Assembly: GCA_903960915.1 (NCBI GenBank)
Contig: CAJCCO010000061.1
Span: forward strand, 1-64,000
Reading direction: 5' to 3'
DNA from: an uncultured beta proteobacterium
GTDB taxonomy: Bacteria > Pseudomonadota > Gammaproteobacteria > Burkholderiales > Burkholderiaceae_C
Length of the DNA stretch: 64,000 nt
The notes under the pieces were generated by a model. The model saw only the letters and a list, made by a program, of their open reading frames with translations, searched no databases and had not been told where the DNA came from. Positions 1-9,448 of this stretch are shown here, piece by piece (position 1 is the first letter of the stretch; each line of letters opens with the position of its first letter). The position numbers were made by a program, and so were the translations under genes.

Positions 1-960
1 GCCAAGATCCTGAAATTCGACACCGAGAAAAACCGCGTGTCGCTGGGTCTGAAGCAAATGGGCGACGACCCTTGGATGGGCGTCAACCGCCGCTACCCCC
101 AAGGTACCCGCATGTTCGGCAAGATCACCAACATCGCCGACTACGGCGCTTTTGTGGAACTCGAACCCGGAATCGAAGGTTTGGTCCACGTGTCCGAAAT
201 GGACTGGACCAACAAGAACGTTGCACCTTCGAAGATCGTTGTCCTGGGTGACGAAGTCGAAGTCATGGTTCTGGAAATCGACGAAGACAAGCGCCGCATC
301 TCCTTGGGCATGAAACAGTGCAAAGCCAACCCATGGCAAGAGTTCGCACAAAACACCAAGCGTGGTGACCGCGTCAAGGGCCCGATCAAGTCGATCACCG
401 ACTTCGGCGTGTTCGTGGGCCTGGCTGCCGGTATCGACGGCCTGGTGCACCTGTCTGACCTGTCCTGGAACGAGCCCGGCGAAACCGCTGTGCGCGAGTA
501 CAAAAAAGGTCAAGAAGTCGAGGCTTTGGTCTTGGCTGTGGACGTGGACCGCGAACGCATCTCCCTGGGTATCAAGCAACTCGACTCCGATCCATTCACC
601 ACCTTTGTGTCGATCAACGACAAGGGCCAGGTTGTCACCGGCAAGGTCAAGACTGTGGATGCCAAAGGCGCTGAGATCGATCTGGGCGAAGACATCATCG
701 GCTACCTGCGCGCTTCGGAAATCTCACGCGACCGCGTGGAAGATGCCCGCAACGTGCTCAAGGAAGGTGACGAAGTCACCGCCGTGGTGGTCAACGTGGA
801 CCGCAAGACCCGCAACATCCAGTTGTCCATCAAGGCCAAGGATGCAGCAGATCAAAACGAAGCCATGGCCACCCTGAGCCAATCGTCTGCCCGTGAAAAC
901 GCTGGCACCACCAGCCTGGGCGCTTTGTTGCGCGCCAAGCTGGACAACAACGAGAAGTAA
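1..960 (+). CDS. rpsA: 30S ribosomal protein S1, C-terminal part (cut by window edge)
   Basis: S1 binds mRNA on the small ribosomal subunit and helps initiate translation. The reading frame is open from base 1, so the N-terminal part lies outside the window; about 319 residues remain. Consecutive S1/OB-fold repeats are visible, each with a variant of GxV...DYGAFVEL...GLVHVSE and ending in RRISLGMKQ or RISLGIKQ. The last repeat is more divergent and is followed by a short polar tail, as in proteobacterial S1. A strong intrinsic terminator follows 10 bases after the stop, and ihfB comes next, the usual order in proteobacteria. Confidence 0.97.
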   Translation, partial: AKILKFDTEKNRVSLGLKQMGDDPWMGVNRRYPQGTRMFGKITNIADYGAFVELEPGIEGLVHVSEMDWTNKNVAPSKIVVLGDEVEVMVLEIDEDKRRISLGMKQCKANPWQEFAQNTKRGDRVKGPIKSITDFGVFVGLAAGIDGLVHLSDLSWNEPGETAVREYKKGQEVEALVLAVDVDRERISLGIKQLDSDPFTTFVSINDKGQVVTGKVKTVDAKGAEIDLGEDIIGYLRASEISRDRVEDARNVLKEGDEVTAVVVNVDRKTRNIQLSIKAKDAADQNEAMATLSQSSARENAGTTSLGALLRAKLDNNEK

Positions 961-970
961 AAAGAGAACT

Positions 971-1004
971 GCCACCCCGGGCTCGTCCTGGGGTGGCTTT
1001 TTTT
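971..1004 (+). terminator. Rho-independent terminator after rpsA
   Basis: The 8-bp stem GCCACCCC/GGGGTGGC is closed by an 11-base loop and followed by a run of eight T residues. It ends only four bases before the ihfB start codon, so the 3' arm GGGGTGGC occupies the place where the ihfB ribosome-binding site should be. Confidence 0.93.
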
Positions 1005-1008
1005 CAAG

Positions 1009-1320
1009 ATGACCCGCTCCGACCTTGTCGAAGAACTGGCTGCACGGTTCAGCCAGCTCACCCACCGCGATGCCGAATTTGCCGTCAAGGCCATTCTTGA
1101 TGCCATCAACGACGCGCTGGTGCGTGGACACCGTATCGAAATCCGGGGCTTTGGCAGCTTCTCCATCAACCGCAGACCGCCCCGCATGGGACGCAACCCG
1201 CGCAGTGGTGAAAGTGTCGCCATTCCTGAAAAACGGGTACCGCACTTCAAACCGGGCAAAGCCCTGCGCGAAGCCGTAGACCAACGTACCGCAGAATTGC
1301 AAGCGAAGACCAAAATTTGA
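1009..1320 (+). CDS. ihfB: Integration host factor subunit beta
   Basis: IHF beta pairs with IHF alpha to bind and sharply bend DNA, acting in nucleoid structure, recombination and sigma-54 promoter activation. The 103-residue product has the expected length. It begins [11 protein letters not shown] and carries the family signature IEIRGFGSF near residues 44-52, followed by the DNA-binding arm with GRNPRSGE and then VPHFKPGK. The start is fixed by the conserved N terminus, although no free Shine-Dalgarno exists because the upstream bases form a terminator stem. Expression may depend on readthrough from rpsA or on ribosomes melting the hairpin. Confidence 0.95.
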   Translation: MTRSDLVEELAARFSQLTHRDAEFAVKAILDAINDALVRGHRIEIRGFGSFSINRRPPRMGRNPRSGESVAIPEKRVPHFKPGKALREAVDQRTAELQAKTKI

Positions 1321-1374
1321 CCAGCGACGACCCTTTTGGGCAACGCTAGAATCATCCCGTCACTGGGGAAATTG

Positions 1375-1692
1375 ATGAACAACCTCATGTGGCTGCTTAA
1401 GTGGATACTTAAAGCGGCCATTTTTTTTACCCTGTTTGCCTTCGCGCTGAACAACCAGCAAGACAGCACCGTGCACTTTTTCTTTGGCACGCAATGGCGC
1501 GCCCCCCAAGTGCTGGTGGTACTGAGTGCCTTCAGCCTGGGCGTGGCCATAGGCGCTCTGGGCATGGTGCCACGCTGGTGGAAGCACCGCCGTGCCGCCA
1601 CCCAGGCCAGACAGGCCGCAGCAGCCATGCCCGTGAGCGAGTCCACGGCATCGGCCACGGCCAACCCACCCACCATTCCCCATGGACTTTGA
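1375..1692 (+). CDS. lapA: LapA-domain inner membrane protein (DUF1049 family)
   Basis: LapA is a small inner-membrane partner of LapB that takes part in controlling lipopolysaccharide synthesis. The 105-residue product has two predicted membrane segments, roughly residues 8-25 and 43-63, with the family's FALNNQQDSTVHFFFG-type stretch between them, and a basic cytoplasmic tail. I chose ATG 1375, which is preceded by GGGGA, rather than an in-frame TTG at 1336. Its end overlaps the lapB start by 11 bases, which points to translational coupling. The Ala/Pro/Thr-rich tail after residue 80 is not conserved in the family as I know it. Confidence 0.85.
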   Translation: MNNLMWLLKWILKAAIFFTLFAFALNNQQDSTVHFFFGTQWRAPQVLVVLSAFSLGVAIGALGMVPRWWKHRRAATQARQAAAAMPVSESTASATANPPTIPHGL

Positions 1693-2839
1693 CCTGAGCT
1701 GGGTTCTGATTGGCCTGCCCGTGGCCTTCGTGCTGGGCTGGCTGGCTTCTCGTCTGGACCTGCGCCAACTGCGCATAGAAAACCAACACGCCCCCAAAGC
1801 CTATTTCAAGGGCCTGAACTTCTTGCTCAACGAGCAGCAAGACCAAGCCATTGACGCCTTCATTGAAGCCGTGCAAAACGACCCCGACACCTCGGAACTG
1901 CATTTCGCACTGGGTAACCTGTTTCGCCGCCGCGGTGAATACGAGCGGGCCGTGCGCGTGCATGAGCACCTGCTTTCGCGCGGCGACCTGAGCAAGGCTG
2001 ACCGGCAGCGGGCGCAACACGCACTGGCGCTGGACTACCTCAAGGCCGGCTTGCTCGACCGTGCTGAGGCGGCCCTGCTCAAGCTGGAAGACACGCCCTT
2101 TGAAGCCCAGGCCCGCCTCGCTCTGCTGGCCAATTACGAGCGCAGCCGCGACTGGACGCAAGCCGCGCTGATTGCCCAGAAGCTCTCGGATGCCAAACAA
2201 GGCAACTTCAACGGCCGACTGGCCCATTACCTGTGTGAAGAAGCAGCCAGTTGTCTGGCCAGCCAGAACGCGGCCCAGGCCCAAATTCTGCTGCAACAAG
2301 CCCTAGCCAAGGCCCCGGACGCGCCACGCGCGCGCCTTGATCTGGCCCGCCTGTTGTCGGACCAAGGCCACACCGACCAAGCCTATGCCTTGCTGGAAGA
2401 CGCGTTGCAGCAGTCGCCGCAAGCGGTTCCCTTGATTGCAGCACCCTTGGCAGAACTGGCCAGCCGTTGTGGTCGTATCCCCCAGGCCTTGCAGGCGCTC
2501 AAAGCCAATTACGCCGCATCACCCTCGCTGGATGTGCTTGATGCCATCGTTGTGTTGCATGCCGCCAGCGAGCAACCGGCCCCCACGGCACGCGACTGGT
2601 ATGTGCAGCATCTGGAGCGCGAACCCTCCCTGGTGGCCGCAGCCAAATGGATTGCCGGCGAAAAATTTGAGCATGAGCAATTTCACCCGCAAGTGCAGCG
2701 CGCGCTAGACCACGCCGTCAAACCGCTGCTTCGGTACCGCTGCGCTGCGTGTGGCTTTGAAGCCCGTCAACACTTCTGGCAATGCCCGGGTTGCCAGGCG
2801 TGGGACAGCTACCCCAGCCGTCGCGTGGAAGAACTGTGA
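1682..2839 (+). CDS. lapB: LPS assembly protein B (TPR protein with rubredoxin-like domain)
   Basis: LapB (YciM) is anchored in the inner membrane with a cytoplasmic TPR array. In E. coli it promotes FtsH-dependent turnover of LpxC and so sets lipid A output. The 385-residue protein has an N-terminal membrane helix (about residues 5-22), multiple TPR-like helical repeats from residue 38, including LHFALGNLFRRRGEYERAV, and a C-terminal metal-binding knuckle CAACGF...CPGCQAW (about 353-374). Length and architecture match the family. The overlap with lapA and the following heptose genes make this a compact LPS block. Confidence 0.95.
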   Translation: MDFDLSWVLIGLPVAFVLGWLASRLDLRQLRIENQHAPKAYFKGLNFLLNEQQDQAIDAFIEAVQNDPDTSELHFALGNLFRRRGEYERAVRVHEHLLSRGDLSKADRQRAQHALALDYLKAGLLDRAEAALLKLEDTPFEAQARLALLANYERSRDWTQAALIAQKLSDAKQGNFNGRLAHYLCEEAASCLASQNAAQAQILLQQALAKAPDAPRARLDLARLLSDQGHTDQAYALLEDALQQSPQAVPLIAAPLAELASRCGRIPQALQALKANYAASPSLDVLDAIVVLHAASEQPAPTARDWYVQHLEREPSLVAAAKWIAGEKFEHEQFHPQVQRALDHAVKPLLRYRCAACGFEARQHFWQCPGCQAWDSYPSRRVEEL

Positions 2840-2876
2840 CCTTTCTCAACAGAACGACTCAACCGGTGACCTGCCC

Positions 2877-3806
2877 ATGAAGATCAGCCAAGAACAAATG
2901 TCTCAGGCCCGCGTGCTGGTGGTGGGTGATGTCATGCTAGACCGTTATTGGTACGGCGCGGTAGACCGCATCAGCCCCGAAGCGCCGGTGCCAGTGGTGC
3001 GCGTCACGCGCGAGGAAGACCGCAATGGCGGCGCGGCCAACGTGGCCTACAACGTGGTCACCCTGGGGGCGCAGGCCTCGTTGCTGACCGTGGTGGGCGA
3101 TGACGAGGCCAGCCACAAGCTTGAAGCGCTGGTTGCCCAAACCGGCATACAACCCCACTTCGGACGAGACGCCACGCTCAAGACCACCGTCAAGCTGCGG
3201 GTCATCGGGCGCCAGCAACAATTGCTGCGCCTCGATTTTGAAAACACCCCCCAAACCGAAGTACTGGCCTCGCAAACAGCCACCTTTGCCAGCTTGTTGC
3301 CCGTGCATGACGCCGTGCTGTTCTCCGACTACGGCAAAGGCGGCCTGGCCCATGTCAGCGACATGATTGCCCGCGCCCGCGCGGCTGGCAAACCCATCCT
3401 GATCGACCCCAAGGGCAGCGATTACACGCGCTACCAGCATGCCACCTGCATCACCCCTAACCGCGCGGAGTTGCAGCAAGTCATTGGCCCTTGGCAAAAT
3501 GAAGAAGAGCTCCACAGCAAGGCGCAACAGCTGCGCCAAAACCTGGGCCTAGACGCCCTGCTGCTCACCCGCAGCGAGGAAGGCATGACGCTCTTTGATG
3601 CCCAGGGTCACTTGCACGTCAGCGCCCATGCGCTCGAGGTGTTTGATGTCACCGGCGCTGGCGACACCGTCATTGCCACGCTGGCCGCCTTGGTTGCCGC
3701 CGGGCTCAGCATGCGCGACGCACTGCCGCTGGCCAACCGGGCGGGTGGGCTGGTTGTGGCCAAGTTTGGTACGGCCACCGTGTCTTTTAAGGAGTTGATG
3801 GCATGA
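2877..3806 (+). CDS. rfaE1: D-glycero-beta-D-manno-heptose-7-phosphate kinase
   Basis: This PfkB-family sugar kinase phosphorylates heptose 7-phosphate at O-1 in ADP-heptose synthesis for the LPS inner core. The 309-residue product contains only the kinase half of HldE; no adenylyltransferase domain follows, so rfaE2 must be elsewhere. Visible motifs are [13 protein letters not shown] at the N terminus, [10 protein letters not shown] for sugar binding and the catalytic DVTGAGDT near residue 258. ATG 2877 is chosen because it gives the conserved family N terminus, although the frame is open further upstream into lapB. It overlaps hldD by four bases (ATGA). Confidence 0.94.
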   Translation: MKISQEQMSQARVLVVGDVMLDRYWYGAVDRISPEAPVPVVRVTREEDRNGGAANVAYNVVTLGAQASLLTVVGDDEASHKLEALVAQTGIQPHFGRDATLKTTVKLRVIGRQQQLLRLDFENTPQTEVLASQTATFASLLPVHDAVLFSDYGKGGLAHVSDMIARARAAGKPILIDPKGSDYTRYQHATCITPNRAELQQVIGPWQNEEELHSKAQQLRQNLGLDALLLTRSEEGMTLFDAQGHLHVSAHALEVFDVTGAGDTVIATLAALVAAGLSMRDALPLANRAGGLVVAKFGTATVSFKELMA

Positions 3807-4840
3807 CCCGTATCGTCGTCACCGGCGCGGCCGGCTTCATTGGCAGCAACCTGGTCAAGGGACTCAATGCTCGCGGCATCACCGACATCATCGCGGTGGA
3901 CGATCTCACTCAGGGCGACAAGTTTCGCAACCTGGCAGATCTGCAGATTGCACACTACGTGGATGCCAGTACCTTTTATGACCACTTTGCCCAGGGCCAT
4001 TACGGCGCCATAGAAGCTGTCTTTCATGAGGGCGCGTGCAGCGACACCATGGAACTTGACGGCAAGTACATGATGGCCAACAACTACACCCTGTCGTGCC
4101 AGTTGATGCAGGCCTGCCAGCAACAGCGCACCCGGCTTTTGTACGCGTCCAGCGCCGCCACCTATGGCGGCTCAGACACCTTCCGCGAAGAACCCGCCTT
4201 TGAGCGCCCGCTCAACGTCTACGGCTACTCCAAACTGTTGTTTGACCAGCACGTGCGACTGGCCTGGCACAAAGCCGCGCAACAGCCCCCCGCCGCACGC
4301 ATGAGCCAGGTGGTGGGTTTCAGGTATTTCAACGTCTACGGCCCGCGCGAGCAACACAAGGACCGCATGGCCAGCGTGGCCTTTCACCAATACCACCAGT
4401 TTCTGGCCGACGGCAAGGTCAAGCTGTTTGGCGAATACGGTGGCTACGGCCCCGGCGAGCAAATGCGCGATTTCGTTTTCATCGACGACGTGGTGGCAGT
4501 CAACCTCTGGTTTTTTGACCACCCAGGCACCTCGGGCCTCTTCAACCTGGGCAGTGGCCGGGCACAGCCCTTCAATGATGTGGCCAGCACGGTCGTCAAC
4601 ACCTTGCGGGGCATGAACGGCTTGAGCAGCTTGAATGGCCAAGAAGCCCTGACCACAGCAGAAATCGCCGCCCTAGGTCTGATGGACTATGTGGCCTTCC
4701 CCGACGCGCTGCGTGGCAAATACCAGTGCTACACCCAGGCCGACCTCAGCGCCCTGCGCGCCGCTGGCTGCGATCACGCCTTTGCTGATGTGCAAACGGG
4801 CGTGCAGCACTATGTGCAATGGCTGGCCCAACAGGCTTGA
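3803..4840 (+). CDS. hldD: ADP-L-glycero-D-manno-heptose-6-epimerase
   Basis: HldD (RfaD) epimerises ADP-D,D-heptose to ADP-L,D-heptose, the last step before transfer to lipid A-Kdo. The 345-residue protein has the Rossmann motif [11 protein letters not shown] at residues 7-17, the extended-SDR serine region [10 protein letters not shown], and the catalytic YGYSK. It follows rfaE1 in an ATGA overlap and completes the lapA-lapB-rfaE1-hldD LPS unit. Confidence 0.95.
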   Translation: MTRIVVTGAAGFIGSNLVKGLNARGITDIIAVDDLTQGDKFRNLADLQIAHYVDASTFYDHFAQGHYGAIEAVFHEGACSDTMELDGKYMMANNYTLSCQLMQACQQQRTRLLYASSAATYGGSDTFREEPAFERPLNVYGYSKLLFDQHVRLAWHKAAQQPPAARMSQVVGFRYFNVYGPREQHKDRMASVAFHQYHQFLADGKVKLFGEYGGYGPGEQMRDFVFIDDVVAVNLWFFDHPGTSGLFNLGSGRAQPFNDVASTVVNTLRGMNGLSSLNGQEALTTAEIAALGLMDYVAFPDALRGKYQCYTQADLSALRAAGCDHAFADVQTGVQHYVQWLAQQA

Positions 4841-4856
4841 GTTCGGTAGCCTCTCT

Positions 4857-4898
4857 CTCCACATATAACGCTCTACATATAACTTTCTACATATCTCG
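4857..4898 (+). repeat. Three tandem 14-bp repeats with TATAAC-like elements
   Basis: Three adjacent 14-mers read CTCCACATATAACG, CTCTACATATAACT and TTCTACATATCTCG. The array lies between hldD and the small exported HhH protein gene, ending 29 bases before its start codon. Two copies contain TATAAC, close to a sigma-70 -10 element, so the array may be an iterated promoter. It is AT-rich against a GC-rich background. Confidence 0.8.
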
Positions 4899-4926
4899 GC
4901 TCGTGCATTTTTTCAGGAGTTCCAAC

Positions 4927-5193
4927 ATGCTTAAAAAATTATTGTTTCTGATCGTCATGCTGTCTGCATCGGTCTGCTTTGCTGCCGTCGAAATCAACCA
5001 GGCCACGGCCGCTGAGCTCGACAGCATCAAGGGCATTGGCCCGGCCATGTCCAGCAAAATTCTGGACGAGCGCAAGAAAGGCAACTTCAAGGACTGGAGC
5101 GACTTCAGCGCCCGCGTCAAAGGCGTGGCCGATGCCACGGCCACCAAGTTCTCGGCACAAGGCCTGACGGTCAACGGCGCTGCCAAAAAGTAA
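4927..5193 (+). CDS. Exported helix-hairpin-helix protein (ComEA-like)
   Basis: This 88-residue protein has a signal peptide (MLKKLLFLIVMLSASVCFA, cleavage near residue 19) followed by one helix-hairpin-helix DNA-binding unit: VEINQATAAELDSIKGIGP and then a second helix with SARVKGV. That is the ComEA C-terminal fold found in small periplasmic proteins that bind DNA during natural transformation. The Shine-Dalgarno CAGGAG lies at a good distance from ATG 4927. Many Burkholderiales carry several such genes, so a role in DNA uptake is family inference. Confidence 0.85.
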   Translation: MLKKLLFLIVMLSASVCFAAVEINQATAAELDSIKGIGPAMSSKILDERKKGNFKDWSDFSARVKGVADATATKFSAQGLTVNGAAKK

Positions 5194-5195
5194 GC

Positions 5196-5579
5196 ATGCT
5201 CTCAGTGCTCGCCATTTGCGTGGGGGCCAGCCTGGGCGCATTGGCCCGCTGGGGCCTGGGACTGTGGCTCAACCCGGGCGCACTCATGCCCTTTGGCACC
5301 CTGGCGGCCAACCTGGTGGGCGGCTACCTGATCGGTATTTGCGTGGCCGTGTTTCAGGCGCTGCCGCAAATAGACCCGGTCTGGCGCCTCGCCCTGGTGA
5401 CCGGTTTTTTGGGGGCGCTCACCACCTTCTCCAGCTTCTCGGCTGAAGTGGTGGGCATGCTGGGCCAACAACGTTACCTGCTGGCCCTGGGCACAGCGGG
5501 CGCGCACTTGCTGGGCTCCTTGCTGCTGACCGTGGCGGGCATCAAGTCCGCCATGTGGTTTATCGCCAGCAAAACCTAG
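5196..5579 (+). CDS. crcB: Fluoride ion channel CrcB/Fluc
   Basis: CrcB proteins form dual-topology dimeric channels that expel fluoride. The 127-residue product has four hydrophobic segments and the signatures GALARWGLG, FGTLAANLVGGYLIG (with the conserved Asn) and GFLGALTTFSSFS. It starts two bases after the stop of the HhH gene and is probably cotranscribed with it. No fluoride riboswitch is visible immediately upstream, where the preceding coding region leaves no room. Confidence 0.93.
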   Translation: MLSVLAICVGASLGALARWGLGLWLNPGALMPFGTLAANLVGGYLIGICVAVFQALPQIDPVWRLALVTGFLGALTTFSSFSAEVVGMLGQQRYLLALGTAGAHLLGSLLLTVAGIKSAMWFIASKT

Positions 5580-5624
5580 CTGGGGTGGCGCTGGGCGGGG
5601 CTAGCCCCGTCCCGTTCAAACGCA

Positions 5625-7157
5625 CTAAATATCGAACTTGACGCCTTGTGCCAGCGGCAGCGTGGTGCCGTAGTTGACGGTATTGGTGGCCCGGCGCATA
5701 TAGGCCTTCCAAGCGTCTGAGCCCGACTCACGGCCGCCACCGGTTTCCTTCTCACCGCCAAATGCGCCGCCAATCTCGGCCCCGCTGGTGCCAATGTTCA
5801 CATTCGCAATGCCGCAGTCAGAACCACGGGCCGAGGTGAAGAGTTCTGCCTCGCGCAAATTCTGCGTGAACACCGCCGACGACAAACCATGGGCCACTGC
5901 GTTGTTGATGGCAATGGCTTCCTCAAAGTCGTCATAGGGCACGATGTACAAAATGGGCGCAAAGGTTTCTTGCAGCATGGGGCCGGTCTGCGCCTGCATC
6001 TCAACCAAGGCCGGGCGCACATAAAACGCGGCCGACTGGCCGGTCTCCACGCGCTGGCCAAAGTGCACCGCCGCACCGCCCGCTTTCGCCGTGGCCAGTG
6101 CACGCTGCATGGCCTCAAAAGCGCCTTGGTCAATCAAAGGCCCCACCAGCGTGCCGGTAGCCAATGGATCGCCAATCGAAAGCTTTTCAAATACACGCAC
6201 CAGAGACGCCACCAAATTGGTATAGACCGAACGGTGCACGATCAAGCGTCGCAAGCTGGTGCAGCGTTGGCCGGCAGTGCCGGCGGCAGCAAACGTTGCA
6301 CCCAACACCACCAGATCCAGGTTGGCCGAGGGGCACACAATGGCCGCGTTGTTGCCACCGAGCTCCAGCAAAGAACGCTTGAAGTGCGACGCACAGGCCA
6401 CCCCCACGGCCTTGCCCATGGCGGTGGAACCCGTGGCGCTGACCAGCTTGACCTGCGGGTGCGCCACCAGGGCTTCACCCACCGCACGGTCACCCACCAG
6501 CACCGCCAGCAAGCCCGTGCCATCAATGCCTAAATCCTGCGCGGTTTTCAGCAACAGGCCGCCCAAAGCCAGCGCCGACAAAGGCGCCTTCTCGGACGGC
6601 TTCCAGACCAGCGTATTACCGCAGACCAGTGCCAAAGCGGCATTCCAGGAGAACACCGCCATCGGAAAGTTGAACGCCGAAATGACGCCCACCACGCCCA
6701 CCGGATGCCAGGTCTCCAGCAGCTTGTGGTCGGGCCGCTCGCTGGCAATGGTCAGGCCGTACAACTGCCGAGATAAGCCCACGGCAAATTCGCAAATGTC
6801 CACCACCTCCTGCACTTCGCCCAAACCTTCCTGAAGAATTTTTCCAGTCTCCAGAGAAATCAAACGCCCCAGCGGCTCCTTGTGCTGGCGCACCACTTCA
6901 CCAAACACCCGCACCAACTCGCCCCGCTTGGGAGCGGGCACATTGCGCCAACTCAAAAAGCGTGAATGGGCGTGGTCAATAGCGGTCTGGGTTTGCGCCA
7001 GCGTGCTGCACGCCACGTGGGCCAGCACGCTGCCGTCAATGGGTGAATGCACCTGCAAGGCTTGCGTGCTGGCAGACGTGCCAGCGGACGTGCCGGCAGG
7101 TGCCAAAGGCACGCCCAGCGTTTGAAAAATGGACGAAATATCAGAGGCAGTGGTCAT
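5625..7157 (-). CDS. amaB: ALDH7-type aldehyde dehydrogenase (L-aminoadipate-semialdehyde dehydrogenase-like)
   Basis: The 510-residue protein is an NAD(P)-dependent aldehyde dehydrogenase of the antiquitin/AmaB clade. It shows the family's SLLELGGNNAAIV (general-base Glu) and the nucleophile Cys in TAGQRCTSLRRL, which follow ALDH7 rather than ALDH2-type sequences. AmaB oxidises alpha-aminoadipate semialdehyde in lysine and pipecolate breakdown. It is the last gene of an eight-gene minus-strand operon, 10 bases after the solute-binding protein gene. With the amine dehydrogenase upstream, it would oxidise the aldehyde formed by deamination or ring opening. The symbol reflects family resemblance; the true substrate is not proven. 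Confidence 0.8.
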   Translation of the reverse strand: MTTASDISSIFQTLGVPLAPAGTSAGTSASTQALQVHSPIDGSVLAHVACSTLAQTQTAIDHAHSRFLSWRNVPAPKRGELVRVFGEVVRQHKEPLGRLISLETGKILQEGLGEVQEVVDICEFAVGLSRQLYGLTIASERPDHKLLETWHPVGVVGVISAFNFPMAVFSWNAALALVCGNTLVWKPSEKAPLSALALGGLLLKTAQDLGIDGTGLLAVLVGDRAVGEALVAHPQVKLVSATGSTAMGKAVGVACASHFKRSLLELGGNNAAIVCPSANLDLVVLGATFAAAGTAGQRCTSLRRLIVHRSVYTNLVASLVRVFEKLSIGDPLATGTLVGPLIDQGAFEAMQRALATAKAGGAAVHFGQRVETGQSAAFYVRPALVEMQAQTGPMLQETFAPILYIVPYDDFEEAIAINNAVAHGLSSAVFTQNLREAELFTSARGSDCGIANVNIGTSGAEIGGAFGGEKETGGGRESGSDAWKAYMRRATNTVNYGTTLPLAQGVKFDI

Positions 7158-7167
7158 GGCTTACTTT

Positions 7168-8241
7168 CTAGCGTTCAATGGAGCGGTTCCAGCGCGCGTT
7201 CCAGGCGGCACGGTTTTCATTGACCGCATCCCAGTCCAGCGTGACAGTGTTTTTCATGTACTCCGCGAACTGCTTCACCATGGCCTTGGCGTCGTTGTCA
7301 ACGGCAGGCGCTTTGGGGTTGGACGGAATCTGGTTGCCGTGCTGCAAACCAGCCGCTTGTGCCGTGGCCGTCAACAGGTGCTCGGCGAGTTTTTGTGCCA
7401 GCACGGGTTCGCTGTTGTTGGCAATCACGCACTCGGCCGTCATCAACACCACGGAGCCTTCTTTGGGTTGCGCGTATTCAACGGCAATGCCTTTTTCCTT
7501 CAAGGAGGCCACCGAGGTCGGTGTCAACGGTGCAATCGCGGCTTGGCCGGTTTGAATCATTTCAGAGAGCTTGGCTGAGCTGGGAATGTACTCAAGCACG
7601 TTAGGGCCGATGCTGGTCTTCCAGGCATTGAAGCCAGGCTCCACATTGGACTCATTGCCGCCTTTGATGCGGTTGAACATCAAAAAGCCGTGCAAGCCAA
7701 ACGAGGACGAAGGCATGGACTGGAACACCACCTTGCCCTTGAACTTGGGGTCGGCCAGGTCCATCCAGGACGTGGGCGGTGCCCAGCCATTGTCTGCAAA
7801 CATTTTCTTGTTGTACGCCAGGCCGGTCATGCCCATGGTCACGCCAATGGCCATATCGTTCTTGAAACGGGCTGCAGGAAACACCTCGTTGAGGGTGGCG
7901 CTGGGTTTCATTTTTTCGCACAAGCCCATGCCAATGGCACGCACCATCACGCCGTCATCCAGAAACATCACGTGCATTTGTGGTTTGTCTTTGGCGGCTT
8001 GGGCTTTGGCCAGCACTTCAGACGAGGTGCCGGGCACCACCACCACCTTGACGTTATTGGCTTTCTCAAACGCCGGGAAGATGTGTTCGGTCCAGGTTTT
8101 CTCCATGGAGCCCCCGTTCATGCCGATGTACAGGGTTTTGGTTTGAGCCTGAGCCAGCGGTGCGGCCAGCGTGGCCGCCAGCAGGGCCATAGGCAGCAAG
8201 GTGCGCTTGGCCACTTGAAGTGAAGAAGGAATACGTTTCAT
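7168..8241 (-). CDS. ABC transporter periplasmic binding protein, polyamine/opine type
   Basis: This 357-residue protein begins with a signal peptide (MKRIPSSLQVAKRTLLPMAL, cleavage after AQA near residue 32). It then shows the PotD/AfuA-like fold, for instance TLYIGMNGG near the mature N terminus and MTGLAYNKKMF in the interdomain region. It would deliver a small cationic or amino-acid-like solute to the two permeases and ATPase encoded upstream in the same operon. ATG 8241 follows an AGGAGATTCC ribosome site. Unusually, it sits between the oxidase and the aldehyde dehydrogenase genes, which ties uptake to catabolism. Confidence 0.85.
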   Translation of the reverse strand: MKRIPSSLQVAKRTLLPMALLAATLAAPLAQAQTKTLYIGMNGGSMEKTWTEHIFPAFEKANNVKVVVVPGTSSEVLAKAQAAKDKPQMHVMFLDDGVMVRAIGMGLCEKMKPSATLNEVFPAARFKNDMAIGVTMGMTGLAYNKKMFADNGWAPPTSWMDLADPKFKGKVVFQSMPSSSFGLHGFLMFNRIKGGNESNVEPGFNAWKTSIGPNVLEYIPSSAKLSEMIQTGQAAIAPLTPTSVASLKEKGIAVEYAQPKEGSVVLMTAECVIANNSEPVLAQKLAEHLLTATAQAAGLQHGNQIPSNPKAPAVDNDAKAMVKQFAEYMKNTVTLDWDAVNENRAAWNARWNRSIER

Positions 8242-8251
8242 GGAATCTCCT

Positions 8252-9448
8252 TTAGGTAACGTTAACAAGGGAAGAACTGCGTGAGAAGGACCGGTCGAGG
8301 GAAACATCAGGCGCCGGTTGCACCAGATTTTGAAAACGGGAAAGGGCAAAGGCGTCAATGTCGGTGGCCGTGCGGCCCTCGCACACCAGATCGGCTAGCA
8401 CGGCCCCAACGGCCGGGCCAATCTGAAAACCTGCACCGGCAAAACCGAAGCCATGCAACAAGCCGGGCGTGGTGGTACTGAAGCCCACCACAGGTTCGCG
8501 GTCGGGCAAATAGCCTTCGGTACCGCTCCAGGTGCGAATGATGTGGGCGTGGCGCAACGCTGGCATCAACTCCACCGAGCGCTGCAACACCAACGAAACC
8601 GCTTCGCGGCTGGGACGGGCGCGCTTGTCATCCAGCGCATAGCCCTGCGAGCCACCAATCACACAGTTACCCCGTGGCGCCTGGCGGGCGTAAATGCCAC
8701 CGCCCTCCACCCCCAGGCTCAGGTTCATGAACATGGGCAGAGGCTCGGTCACCGTCATGACCGGGTGCAAGGAGACCATAGGTACTGGCTCGCCAAAGCC
8801 AGCGGCAAGGGTGCCGGCCCAGGCACCGGCACAGTTGAGCAAAAAATTAGACCGTATCTCGGGCTGACCGAGCGCACGAACCACAAAATGCCGGCCATCA
8901 TGCGCCAGCTCTTGCACCTGCGTTTGCTCGCGGATGTCGGCCCCCAGGCGGGCCGCCGCCTTGGCAAATGCAGGTGACACCAAACGTGGGTTGGCGTGCC
9001 CATCTTGCGGGCACAAAGAACCGCCCACCACGCCAGCACCCAGCCAGGGGTAATGCTGGCGTAGCGTGGCGGCACTGAGCATTTGCAGGTTCATGCCGAA
9101 CGCCAGGGTGCGCTCGCGGTAGGCCTCCAGAGAGGCCAGGTCGGCCTCACTGCGGGCTAATTTGAGGTGGCCGCACTGCACATATTCGCCCTGCGTGCCA
9201 ATCAGCTCAGGCAGTTGACTCCAGATGCCATGCGCCCGTTGCGACAGGCTCATTTGCGAGAGCGGCCGGCCCTGGCGGCGCACGCCACCGTAGTTGACGC
9301 CACTGGAACGCGAGCCACAAAAGTCGCGCTCCAGAAGAATCACGGAGCGGCCCTTTTGCCGCAGGGCCAGTGCCGCCGAGGCGCCCACAATACCGCCGCC
9401 GATGATCAACACATCGGTGCATTGGGGCGCGCTCAATGCCGCACTCAT
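8252..9448 (-). CDS. FAD-dependent amine/amino-acid dehydrogenase, beta subunit (DAO family)
   Basis: The 398-residue flavoprotein has a DAO-type FAD motif, VLIIGGGIVGASAALALR, near residues 13-30 and the C-terminal GFGFAGAGFQIGPAVG that closes the FAD site. This is the catalytic beta subunit of heteromeric dehydrogenases such as HcnC, octopine/nopaline oxidase OoxB/NoxB and D-hydroxyproline dehydrogenase. Its stop overlaps nothing downstream; the solute-binding protein gene lies upstream across a 10-bp gap on the other side of its end. It overlaps the alpha subunit by four bases. Confidence 0.86.
   Translation of the reverse strand: MSAALSAPQCTDVLIIGGGIVGASAALALRQKGRSVILLERDFCGSRSSGVNYGGVRRQGRPLSQMSLSQRAHGIWSQLPELIGTQGEYVQCGHLKLARSEADLASLEAYRERTLAFGMNLQMLSAATLRQHYPWLGAGVVGGSLCPQDGHANPRLVSPAFAKAAARLGADIREQTQVQELAHDGRHFVVRALGQPEIRSNFLLNCAGAWAGTLAAGFGEPVPMVSLHPVMTVTEPLPMFMNLSLGVEGGGIYARQAPRGNCVIGGSQGYALDDKRARPSREAVSLVLQRSVELMPALRHAHIIRTWSGTEGYLPDREPVVGFSTTTPGLLHGFGFAGAGFQIGPAVGAVLADLVCEGRTATDIDAFALSRFQNLVQPAPDVSLDRSFSRSSSLVNVT

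Noticed and set aside
5593..5604. GGGGCTAGCCCC palindrome between crcB and the aldehyde dehydrogenase gene
   Set aside because: Could be a bidirectional terminator, but no T run follows on either strand, so it is not called.
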